Of a DNA stretch of 64,000 nt, positions 23,901 to 32,756 are shown one piece after another; the first letter of the stretch is position 1; every line of letters begins with the position of its first letter. The notes under the pieces are model-generated. The model did no database searches. It worked only from the letters and a program-made list of their open reading frames with translations, and had not been told where the DNA came from. Source of the DNA: Bathymodiolus brooksi (lineage: Eukaryota; Mollusca; Bivalvia; Mytilida; Modiolidae); the NCBI GenBank assembly GCA_963680875.1, contig OY804579.1:15639506-15703505 (forward strand), given 5' to 3'. Position numbers and translations under genes: made by a program.

Positions 23901-26900
23901 ATTTCATATCGGACAGAAAACGTAAAGTTTGTAGAGGACCATCCAATGAACATTCATGTACAGTTTGGCTTTAATCATATTTGTAGTTTCTGAGAAGAAG
24001 GCATTTGAACATTTTCCCATAGGGTCCAATGTTAATCTATGTATTGCGGTGGCGGCCATCTTGGATTTCCGATCGACATAAAAAACATATATTTTGTAGA
24101 GGACCTACCAATGATCATTCCTGGGCAGTTTGGTTTCAACTGTCCCAGTGGTTTCAGAGAAGAAGCGTTTTGAAACATTTTTCCCATAGGGTCCAATGTT
24201 AAACTAAGTTCTGCCGTAGCCGCCATTTTGAATTTCATATCGGAACAAAAAAACGTAAAGTTTGTAGAGGACCATCCAATGAACTTTCATGTACAGTTTG
24301 GCTTTAATCATATTTGTAGTTTCTGAGAAGAAGGCATTTGAACATTTTCCCATAGGGTCCAATGTTAATCTATGTCCTGCGGTGGTGGCCATCTTGGATT
24401 TCCGATTGGCATAAAAAACAGGCACTTTGTAGAGGACCTTCCAATGATCATTCCTGGGCAGTTTGGTTTCAATTATCCAAGTGGTTTCAGAGAAGAAGCG
24501 TTTTGAAACATTTTTCCCATAGGGTCCAATGTTAAACTAAGTACTGCCGTAGCCATCATTTTGAATTTCATATCGGAACAAAAAACGTAAAGTTTGTAGA
24601 GGACCATCCAATGAACATTCATTTACAGTTTGGCTTTAATCATATTTGTAGTTTCTGAGAAGAAGGCATTTGAACATTTTCCTATAGGGTCCAATGTTAA
24701 TATATGTATTGCGGTGGTGGCCATCTTGGATTTCCGATCGGCATAAAAAACACACACTTTGTAGAGGACCTTCCAATGATCATTCCTGGGCAGTTTGGTT
24801 TCAACTGTCATAGTGGTTTCAGAGAAGAAGCATTTTGAAACATTTTTCCCATAGGGTCCAATGTTAAACTAAGTCCTGCCATAGCCGCCATTTTGAATTT
24901 CATATCGGAACAAACAACGTAAAGTTTGTAGAGGACCATCCAATGAACATTCATGTACAATTTGGCTTTAATCATATTTGTAGTTTCTGAGAAGAAGGCA
25001 TTTGAACATATTCCCATAGGGTCCAATGTTAATCTATGTATTGCGGTGGCGGCCATCTTGGATTTCCGATCGACATAAAAAACATATGTTTTGTAGAGGA
25101 CCTACCAAAGATCATTCCTGGGCAGTTTGGTTTCATCTGTCCCAGTGGTTTCAGAGAAGAAGCGTTTTGAAACATTTTTCCCATAGGGTCCAATGTTAAA
25201 CTAAGTTCTGCCGTAGCCGCCATTTTGAATTTCATATCGGAACAAAAAAACGTAAAGTTTGTAGAGGACCATCCAATGAACATTCATTTACAGTTTGGCT
25301 TTAATCATATTTGTAGTTTCTGAGAAGGCATTTGAACATTTTCCCATAGGGTCCAATGTTAATCTATGTCCTGCGGTGGTGGCCATCTTGGATTTCCGAT
25401 TGGCATAAAAAACAGGCACTTTGTAGAGGACCTTCCAATGATCATTCCTGGGCAGTTTGGTTTCAATTGTCCTAGTGGTTTCAGAGAAGAAGCATTTTGA
25501 AACATTTTCCCCATAGGGTCCAATGTTAAACTAAGTCCTGCCGTAGCCGCCATTTTGAATTTCATATCGGAACAAAAAACCTTAAGATTGTAGAGGATCA
25601 TCCAATGAACATTCATGTACAGTTTGGCTTTAATCATATTTGTAGTTTCCGAGAAGAAGGCATTTGAACATTTTCCCATAGGGTCCAATGTTAATCTATG
25701 TCTTGCGGTGGTGGCCATCTTGGATTTCCAATCGGCATAAAAAACAGTAACTTGGTAAAGGACATTCCAATGATCTTTCATTTACAGTTTGGGTTCAGTC
25801 AGTTCATTAGTTTCAGAGAAGAAGATCTTTGAAATTTCAGCCAATTAGAACATATTATTGGTCCTGGCAGCCATGTTGAATATCCGACTGGAACGAAAAA
25901 CAGTAACTTTGTAGAGGACCATCCAAGGAACATTCCTGCTAAGTTTGGTTCCAATTGGCCCAGTGGTTTCGGAGAAGAAGCTTGAAATGTGAAAAGTTTA
26001 CAGACGACGGACGCCAAGTGATGGCAATAGTTCACCTGGACCTTTGGTCCAGGTGAACTAATAAAAATGATACTTTTTAATTTTATTATATTATTTATAT
26101 TTACAAGATTCCAGAAGTTCATCAGATTGAGTTTGGAAGTGCTATTTTGGAATGTCTGCAGAGAGAATTGTCTGAAGAAACAGGTAAAATAAAATTTTTA
26201 TTCATACCAAATTTATTACTTGGTTCTCGGGTCAGTGTAAAAAAAATATATGTATGAGGGATGCATGTCTTTTATTTCAAGAAAAAAATTGATGATGGAT
26301 GGTCAATTTTTTATTTCTAACTTTGGTCAAATTTCTGGAAGACTCTTAGACTTATTACTAGTATTTAGTTCAACTGCTGGAGGATTTGTCACACATATCC
26401 ACTAGGTTATTCTTATATTGCTATAAGTCTTCAATAACATCATTAAAGACGTAACATTTAAAGTATGAAAATTTAGAAATCTAATTTTATGTGTTTGATG
26501 TTGTGTTTATATATTCACGTAAGAGTCCACATCCATGTCATTGTGCTTATGTTTACCATTATCAACTGTTGTTTATCAGGAACTCTCAGCCCACTTTACT
26601 ATAAATAATGACATTTTAATGCGCATGTCTCCCGATCAGGCTGATCGGATGTTTCTGGTTTAAGGCTAACTGATTGCCCATGATTTTGAACAGCTCCTTG
26701 TATTCCAATATATTTTGGATAAATACACATTATATGCATACTGTGTTGGTAAAACTTTGTATTATTAAGTCAATTGTGTAAACAATATCACTACAAGATA
26801 CATAGCATCGAGAAGTGATGCAGTTTACACAACTGACAGTTCACTGCAATATGAAACAAATGTATACAATGTTACTTTGAACTATTTCTCAATGACATTT

Positions 26901-29268
26901 TGTCTTTATTAACGAAGACGTCATGCAATTGTACAAACACAGTATGCATATAATATGTTTATCTAACATTTTCATGGTGCAAAAGATGGTAATAATGTTA
27001 GGATTCATTAATATAGTTACTTTTTAAATAAATAACCTTCTGAAATTCAAAATAGTTCTATACGTCGCAGATAGTGGTGCCATCTCACGCCACAACATTT
27101 ATTCAAACGTTCCATTTATCAATCGATTTTGCCCTGAAGTATAATATTTGATGCTACAGTTCACTGCAATATGAAACAAACGTATACAATGTTACTTTGA
27201 ACTATTTCCCAATGACATTTTGTCTTTATTAACGAAGACGTCATCTGGGTTTTCCCACATTCAAAGGTGATGACGTCACGACAGTATTACTGACTGAAGT
27301 ACATCTTTTATCACAAATATATATGATACAAGGTTTTGTATCAGATTTGTTGTATTGAATGGTTAAAGTCATATTTTTATAGAATACATACTTAATGTTA
27401 TATAAATTGTATACCTTCACTATATGTAAAAAAAAGTCTGTCCTTTAAAAATTTGATTCCCACAATTCTGATTTAAACTTATTCTCGAATCAAACAAAAA
27501 AATATCAGTATCTCAACAATGATTTTTAAACTCTTTAATAGACCTTTTTATATTTAATTTCTCATCCTCCCAACAGAGTCAAACATTGTGTTCTCAAAAT
27601 CTAGTACTCTGGTATAAGTCATAACCTTGGATAACTGTATAATCCCAGGTAAATATGTGGTGTTTAGTAAGTAAGTTTTCAGCTGAATTTATCGCCGATA
27701 ACTTTAATACCAGGATATTTGTTCCTTTGACTTTGATGTAACAGGATTCTACTGTATTTAATTATCAGGGATACTTGTAGCAATATATTTTGTTGAGTGC
27801 AAAAGACATTTCTGAAAATTTTAGTGGTCCCACTAGTGTAAATATCTAGAATTTGAAAACTTTAAAGAGTCCTGACTGAAAATGGACGCATCAAGGCGAT
27901 TTGCAAGGATCTTTAGTAGTCATTCTTCACACTATGGTATAATAGTTTATGGATTTTTTTAAATTCTATTTTAATAGTTTTAAAATTAATTTAGAGATAT
28001 GTTTATTTCAACCCTGTTAATTTGAGAATGAACTTACTTTTTTTCATATTTCAGCATACTACTTCTTGTCATCTTTAATACAGCTGATGAAGAATAATAG
28101 TGAGGTACGATACATAACTTTAGCTTTCTGTGGTGGTTATGGTGTTTAACCCCACTTTCAACAATATTTCAGTTATATCGTGGCAGAGGAAACCGGAGTA
28201 CCAACAGAAAACCACTTATCTGCCACAGGTCAATGACAAATTTATCACCTAAAGTTGTATCATAATTTCCAGATCCAATTTCCCTGACCTGCACACTATT
28301 GTCAGAAGTATTATGCCACATGCAGATATATATAACATCCGTTATCCTCTTCAACATGGGATTCGTAAATCGAGATCATGCGAAACCCAATTGATAGAAT
28401 TTATTGAAGTCTCTAAAAACCTAAAAGACGGTAAACAGACAGACATCTTTTCTTATGCACTTGATAAAGTTAGCCATTCTCTATTTCTACGTAAACTAAA
28501 CTACTACAGGATTGAGGGAATGGGATGGATAAAGTAAAGTTTTTATACCCCCGCTCCCCGAAGGGGGAGGGGGGTATACTGTTTTACCTCTGTCCGTCTG
28601 TCCTTCCGTCTGTCCAAGATATTTTTCGTCGCATTTTTCTCAGTAACTGTTGATGGCAGAAATCTGATATTTGGTCACAAGCGTCATATAGGTACCCCAT
28701 ATCGTGGGAAGCGTTTTTGGACCCATCAGATTCCTACTTCCTGTTTGCCGACTTAGTTGGTTTTTATACACATATGAGCATATATGCACATTTTTCGTCA
28801 CATTTTTCTCAGCAACTATTGATGGCAGAAATCTGATATTTGGTCACAAGCTTCATATAGGTACCCCATATCGTGGGAAGCGTTTTTTGACCCGTCAGAT
28901 TCCTACTTCCTGTTTCCCAAAGAGCGGGGGTATCATAGGTGAGCATTAGCTCACAGTTCATCTTGATTTTTTGTGTTATTCAGGTAGCCAGTACATAGTA
29001 AGAATGAATGAAGCAACACAAAGATTTTCTAAACAACAGCCGTAGCTAATAATTATATTAGCTATGTTAAAAGGTCACTGCTGACCTGACTAAAAACATT
29101 AAAATGTAACCCTTCTAAAACCTCATGAAGTAAGAATTTGTTTTCTTATTCTATTTTTAGATGTGTGACTTGGCCAGTATTGTAGGAATGAACTGCTCAC
29201 AACATGAGAAATTATCCACTAGAGTCATGGAGTTATGTAGTAAAGCTCAGGAATTCTCTGCTCTTTGA
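11962..29268 (+). CDS. PPPDE (DESI-type) desumoylating isopeptidase fused to a PUL domain, 10 exons, 483 aa
   Basis: Cysteine peptidase of the PPPDE/DESI class, which removes SUMO (or a related modifier) from proteins, fused to a PUL domain of the kind that binds Cdc48/p97 in Doa1/PLAA. Exons: 11962-12046, 13834-13928, 15751-15860, 16970-17092, 17702-17996, 18599-18934, 20177-20350, 26108-26183, 28055-28104, 29161-29268; all have AG/GT borders and the phases agree (1452 nt). Residues 1-138 form the PPPDE domain with catalytic His37 (VWHTG) and Cys108 (EHNCNNF), matching the length and spacing of human DESI1. About 139-236 is a Gln/Ser/Asn-rich linker ending in an acidic patch. About 237-483 is helical and PUL-like. 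The first ATG (GGAAAATGG context) opens the domain directly. The acceptor of exon 3 lies in a tandem array. Possible AATAAA signals are at 30350-30355 and 31207-31212. Function is inferred from family; the exon structure is seen. Confidence 0.9.
12230..13080. repeat. Old diverged tandem repeat in DESI-PUL intron 1
   Basis: Blocks of the form CAAATTC(C/T)GA(G/A)ATTT...TATGGAAGTTAT and CCAATTTTGATGCA recur about every 280-320 bases, roughly three times. The copies are heavily diverged and AT-rich. No coding sequence is seen. Confidence 0.5.
13227..13431. repeat. 35-bp minisatellite, five copies plus a partial
   Basis: The unit begins AAATGGGACCAATGCTTAAA and continues ATACCGTGGCATGGT, with nearly identical copies in DESI-PUL intron 1. 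Confidence 0.95.
14162..14260. repeat. Perfect 36-bp inverted repeat with 27-base spacer
   Basis: The left arm 14162-14197 begins CTAAATTATTAGTTACAGTG. The right arm 14225-14260 is its exact reverse complement. The surrounding 14200-14520 contains further partial copies of the TCCATATTAGGACAA block. It lies in DESI-PUL intron 2. Confidence 0.9.
14603..14698. repeat. Short tandem duplication
   Basis: GAGAGACTATCCAACATTAC is present twice, about 46 bases apart, each copy followed by a variant of ACAAATT(C/A)AAGTAAAGG. Confidence 0.8.
15210..15774 (+). repeat. 47-bp tandem array containing the exon 3 acceptor and exon edge of DESI-PUL
   Basis: The exon 3 start (15751, preceded by TTGACAG) and its first bases GGAGGTACTGTATTAGGTAA are copied upstream with exactly 47-base spacing: exon-like starts at 15704 (TAG) and 15657 (CAG). 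Another at 15257 (TAG) is pushed out by a 341-bp SINE plus 12-bp target duplication; subtracting these 353 bases gives 47 again. All four copies keep an AG at the junction. A fifth partial copy precedes 15250. Confidence 0.9.
15274..15614 (-). repeat. tRNA-derived SINE family A, with duplicated head, inside the exon 3 array
   Basis: Flanked by TACTGTATTAGG at 15262-15273 and 15615-15626. Read on the - strand it has a box-A-like TGGCTCAATGAG, a box-B-like GGTTCGAGCCC, the common 3' domain (TTCTCTCCGGGTACTCCGGC) and an A-rich, TTGATT-repeat-like tail. About 60 bases of head sequence (AACAACTCATACAAGC region) occur twice in tandem at 15491-15600. Confidence 0.85.
16494..16770 (+). repeat. tRNA-derived SINE family A, full-length copy
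   Basis: Starts near GCCATGTGGCTCAATGAG, with box-B-like GGTTCGTGCC. The body contains AAGTGATAAAGTTTACCAG and the 3' domain ends with GAAAGTGGCGATAAAACACC. It lies in DESI-PUL intron 3. Confidence 0.85.
16808..16960 (+). repeat. Dispersed repeat with degenerate hammerhead-like core, copy 2
   Basis: GGGCCGTTTGGTTTTCTTGC, then GGCTTTGGGTGTGCC and AGATTATTTCAGGAATATG correspond block by block to the copy at 52085-52225. Here CTGATGA and GAAAC are mutated, so any ribozyme would be dead. Confidence 0.45.
19005..19265 (+). repeat. SINE family A copy lacking box B, with 9-bp target duplication
   Basis: TATTATTAG flanks the element at 19005-19013 and 19257-19265. The box-A region and the 3' domain are present. 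About 40 bases that carry box B in other copies are missing between ACAAGCCTA and CAAAAAAGGG (about 19065-19080). It lies in DESI-PUL intron 6. Confidence 0.85.
19845..20152 (+). repeat. SINE-like family C, 5'-truncated copy
   Basis: Begins with a degenerate box-B end (GTGCGAACCCCAATCGAGTC). The body contains GGAGTAGGAGCAAACAAAGA and AATGTGTCAGAGTGGAG, and it ends ATTGCTCTTTTGGCATTAAA. The reverse-strand region 39222-39500 is the same family, and the head alone is at 29655-29775. Confidence 0.65.
20592..22395. repeat. Tandem large repeat (units about 680 and 705 bp plus a partial) with an internal long palindrome
   Basis: ATTGTTTCTTAATCTTCAAT recurs at 20592, 21271 and 21976. Each full unit carries a pair of about 75-base arms (AAATCATGGAAGCCAGAATG and its complement) around an 11-base loop (about 20865-21010 and 21570-21720), then a block with GTCGCACGCAATTTATGCTG and a border ending AAGGACTTCATGTTAGAA. 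The third unit is partial and interrupted by a SINE. Related copies: 45601-45712 and 59722-61330. It fills part of DESI-PUL intron 7. Confidence 0.85.
22092..22215 (+). repeat. 5'-truncated SINE with 8-bp target duplication
   Basis: TATATGAA lies at 22092-22099 and 22208-22215. The insert (22100-22207) holds only the 3' domain, from TCGGTGGTTCTCTCCGGGTA to a TCAATCAATCAATC tail. Truncation at the 5' end with intact target duplication indicates retroposition of an incomplete copy. Confidence 0.8.
22480..26062. repeat. Tandem array of a 332-bp unit (two diverged 166-bp halves), about nine copies, hairpin-ended
   Basis: TTTCAGAGAAGAAG recurs at 22825, 23157, 23489, 23821, 24152, 24485, 24817, 25149 and 25479, and a TTTCTGAGAAGAAG half lies about 166 bases after each. 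Units at 23821-24485 closely resemble those at 24817-25479, offset about 996. The left border has AGAGGCTCTCAAGAGCCTG. The right border is the hairpin AGTTCACCTGGACCTTTGGT followed by its complement. All longer open frames here come from the repeat period. The right end lies 46 bases before DESI-PUL exon 8. Confidence 0.9.
26735..27245. repeat. Direct duplication of about 95 bp plus inverted ATGCATACTGTGTT blocks
   Basis: CAGTTCACTGCAATATGAAA through AACGAAGACGTCAT is present at about 26838-26933 and 27158-27244. ATGCATACTGTGTT at about 26736 and its complement AACACAGTATGCAT near 26937 bracket the first copy. No coding sequence is seen in 26190-28050 outside this repeat. Confidence 0.7.
28128..28262 (-). 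repeat. SINE 3' fragment
   Basis: On the - strand it contains TTCTGTTGGTACTCCGGTTT, the TGCCACGATATAACTGAAAT block and GAAAGTGGGGTTAAACACC. The tRNA-like head is missing. It lies 24 bases past DESI-PUL exon 9. Confidence 0.7.
28265..28540 (+). pseudogene. LINE reverse transcriptase fragment
   Basis: The translation contains [17 protein letters not shown] and, shortly after, [10 protein letters not shown] and [17 protein letters not shown], matching the fingers/palm part of non-LTR retrotransposon reverse transcriptases around the first catalytic motif. The catalytic aspartate motif (normally F-x-K-A-F-D) reads SYALDKV, so it is degraded. It is truncated at both ends and lies in DESI-PUL intron 9. 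Confidence 0.8.
28541..28966. repeat. Noncoding dispersed repeat with two internal copies of a roughly 170-bp unit
   Basis: Begins TTTTTATACCCCCGCTCCCC with a GGGGGAGGGG hairpin partner, followed by a pyrimidine-rich GTCCGTCTGTCC run. AACTGTTGATGGCAGAAATC and AACTATTGATGGCAGAAATC start two similar units, and the element ends with GAGCGGGGGTATCATAGG and GAGCATTAGCTCAC. Confidence 0.7.
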
Positions 29269-29654
29269 TATTTAGTGATTTTACCGTGCGGTACCACCAG
29301 ATATTGTCTTTCCAACAAGATCAAAATGTATAAAGTTTTTATACATGTACATTACATTCCAAACAATATCAACATGAATTTTGCTACATGTAGTTTATAT
29401 ATATATATATCTGTTGTAACATGTATGTACATGTACTTTAAAAAAATGGCTTTAAAGTACAAAGAATTGGACCATATGATTGGAGTAAAACAAATCACCA
29501 AATGTCAAACATGTGTCAATTTTATGACTTAAAGTACTTCATATTCTTTGGTTCAATAATATTTAGGACCAAAATTATTACTGTATAATAAGAAACTGTA
29601 ATGATAGTTTTAATTTATGTAAATATTGAAAACAAAAATATATGTATTGTTTGT

Positions 29655-29775
29655 TGACAGAGAAACAGGGTTATGAAGAAGAAGCAAATACTGATTTTAT
29701 AGTGGCGGTTTGACCCAACCGGGGATTGAACTCGTGATCTACTGCACTCACACCATTACACCACACAAGAAGTCA
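29655..29775 (-). repeat. tRNA-like head of SINE-like family C
   Basis: On the - strand: TGGTGTAATGGTGTGAG (box-A-like), then GAGTTCAATCCCCGGTTG (box-B-like) and TATAAAATCAGTATTTGCTTC. A functional tRNA is unlikely because no acceptor stem pairing is apparent. It lies 390 bases past the DESI-PUL stop and could fall in its 3' UTR. Confidence 0.6.
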
Positions 29776-30649
29776 TGCTATAACAAATTATCAGAGGAAA
29801 TGAATGACTTGTTCAACATCATGAGATTTAACTGTTTTTTTCATCCATAATTGTTTTTAAATACGTCATTTCGTCAACTAGAACATGTACATCAATTGTT
29901 TTTTTTTGTATACATAGTTTATACCAACTATACTTGTACAGTAGTCTCCCTTTGTTAAGGCCTCTCATGACCAAGGCAACCCCTCTTTATCAATACTGAT
30001 ATCAGATGTACTGAGATAATAAAATACTACTAAATTGTTCCCCTCCATAGAGGCCTTAATTCTCATAAAACCACTTTTTCACTGCAGAACAGGGATGATT
30101 CTGGTAAGAATATAAAATAACTGAAACCATCTACACCCCCTTTCAAAAGGGTCATTTTTAATCTGTTCTGATTGTATACTGCAACTTTCAGAATTTTGGT
30201 TTCAGAGGAAAATATCTGAAATCAGCTAAATAACTAAAAAAAATCATCCCCGACAGAAGATGTGGTCTTTTAAGAGGGTCACTACTGTATACAGTATTGT
30301 TGTACTTTCAAAACTTGTGTACGATTGATACTTTTTAAAGAATGATTACAATAAATCATTGTTAACATAGAGAGATGCCTTTTACCTGTAATTGAAGTGG
30401 AATTACAATAACCATAGCATGGAATTTACTCCAATATCTTAAAATACATGCAAGGTTTATTTTGGTACATGGTTAAACTTTAGAATTGACCCTTATGTTA
30501 TATTGTCTTATTTATTTGTTGCTGTTTTCATTCAACAATATTGCAATTTTTGTGTGTTTTGATATTATTAGCGATATTAAATATTGAAACAAATTGTTAT
30601 TTTACATTGAATTTGAATCAACTTTTGCATAAAATGTTGGTTTTTTTTT

Positions 30650-31165
30650 TATTGTTTCTCTCGACCGTGATGAATGTTGCTGAAGGCGAGACATAGGTAT
30701 TGCTTTTCCAGTGGCGTTAACAATCATGATTAGGTCAGTTACTCCATTGCCATACAAGCTATGCAGATTATATTTGGTCCACATATTGATCATGGAGGGT
30801 ACATGTATCACATGACCGTACCTAATTTTCACGGTCTACTAAATTTACATAAAAGTTTTCATGATTAGGTCAGTTTCTCCATTACCATACAACTTAGGCT
30901 CACCATATTTGGTCAAACATTGATCATGGGGGGAGTACATTTCAGCCGGGAATGTGTTACCTGACCTTGCCCTCATTTTCACTGTTTACTGTCCTGTTAA
31001 ATTTACATCAAATTTTGGCGATTAGATCAGTTTCTACAACCTAGGATCACCATATTTGATCTATATTTTGATGTTTTACAGTTTCATAGTACATAGATTA
31101 AATATATTTTTTGAAAAATATTTCCCACAAACAATTTGCAGGAGGCAGGCGAGACATAGATCTGT
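30650..31165. repeat. Intergenic dispersed repeat with three 140-180 bp internal units
   Basis: TGATTAGGTCAGTTACTCCA, TGATTAGGTCAGTTTCTCCA and CGATTAGATCAGTTTCTACA head three diverged units that each contain ATATTTGGTC-like and TTGATCATGG-like blocks. GGCGAGACATAG occurs at both ends (about 30685 and 31149). Confidence 0.6.
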
Positions 31166-31169
31166 CTAC

Positions 31170-32756
31170 ACTTGTGTGGTTTTCGTGTATTTTTGTTATT
31201 TATTCCAATAAATTCCTCCTATAAATATTTCAATATCTTTTTAACATTTGTTTTTGTTTTGTAATGAAAACATATCTTTGTTATTTATTTTCAATAAATA
31301 TATATCTGAATATCTTCGTAACATTTGTCGTCTAGTTTGTGATGAAAAGCATGATAGATGGGTCTTGGACATGATTTTTCAATGAATTCTAACAAGTTAC
31401 ATAGATTTGATAAGGTCTACTGTCTATCTAGGGCCATGCATTCTTCTGTAGTTTGTTTTGCAGCCAAACATGTAATCCAACCTTTACTCATGGTCCATAG
31501 AGTTGGTTTATTTTGTTATGTTGTTTTCAAGTCCATTTTCAGTAATGATAATACTCATTTTGAACCATTGGTCTAAAGATTGATTCATAAATGCCAGGCA
31601 CAAATTTTGAGGGACTGTGCCCCCTTAAAATTTGCAAAACATGTGTTATACAACATTTAATTTATCAGAATCTTATTAATGGCTGCAATTCCTAAAATGT
31701 CATCAGCTTCTGGCAGATCCACCACCGGTTCTCTCTGCTGTACCTGTTTGGGCCCAAAGCCTTATTGATTTGTCAATTTGTGTTAAGTTTTTGATATTTG
31801 GTCAGTTTCCTGATAATATAGTGACATCTATAAAAAAAACAATCCAGATTAATTACTTATAAATTAGTTCTGTCGTAAAACTTCTACTATTTAAAAACTG
31901 ACAAATCAGCAAAAACACAAATATTGAAACATTTGTCCATCTTAGATTTTAATTCCTAAAGATTTGTAGGATCTTTGCTGATTGGTCAATATGAAATATG
32001 ACCCTTTTCATGATCCCATGCTAGTATTTTGCCAAAAAATATGATCCAACAAACAATGAAAATGAATAGACCCTCAGACTACCATTCCAAATCTTGTTAG
32101 AAGAAAATAGGTCATGGCAAGGTAGTTAGTGCATGGTATGTTTAGGTCGGATGGACTTCAGGACACCATAATACATACTGTTTAAAGAAAGGCCTACATT
32201 TCTGTATAGATTGTTGAACTTGTTCTCGTCCTGAATATGCATGAAATATTTGACGCTGGATGTTAAGCAACAAACAATCAATCAATATAACTTGACGCTC
32301 CCTGAATATGAATCACTCACCTCAACAAACTTTTATCTAAAGATGACAATTCTAAATTTCATTACATTTCTAACAGATCCATCTCCTTACAGTTAAAATT
32401 TGAACTGGTTCTGGCTTCAAAAAGGCTGGTTTGGCCCATTTAAGAATTTTCTATTTTTAGTAATGGCAGCCACCTTGGATGGAGTTCGGACCAATTGGAT
32501 AAATTTAAGAATGGGGACCACCCAAGGACTATTCCTACCAAATTTGGTTCATATTGGCCAAGTGGTTTCAGTGAGGAAGATTGAAATTTGAAAAGCTAAC
32601 CAACGGACGACAAACGACAGATGCTGCAAATTGGCAAAAGCTCACCCTGACTTTAGTCAGATGAGCTAAAAGAGGGATTGTTTCAGTTACAATAATGTAT
32701 GTATTCACAATAATAATCAAACAAATAATGTATTAGATATGATAAATTTGTATATT
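31170..32756. other. Intergenic region between the convergent genes, with two repeat ends
   Basis: No gene is recognised. At 32220-32285 is a SINE-type tail (CTGAATATGCATGAAATATT, then GGATGTTAAGCAACAAACAA and CAATCAAT) belonging to a fourth family. At about 32455-32670 is a fragment of the 166-bp family that ends in a hairpin (GCTCACCCTGAC, then GTCAGATGAGC). Confidence 0.5.

Noticed and set aside
22657..26122. About ten - strand open frames with similar peptides, resembling a gene family
   Set aside because: They recur at the 332-bp period of a noncoding tandem repeat and are interrupted at the same relative positions. The same repeat exists in scattered degenerate copies.
29696..29772. 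Possible tRNA gene on the - strand
   Set aside because: Box-A- and box-B-like words are present but no complementary acceptor stem is apparent. The same sequence continues into a SINE-like body seen elsewhere.
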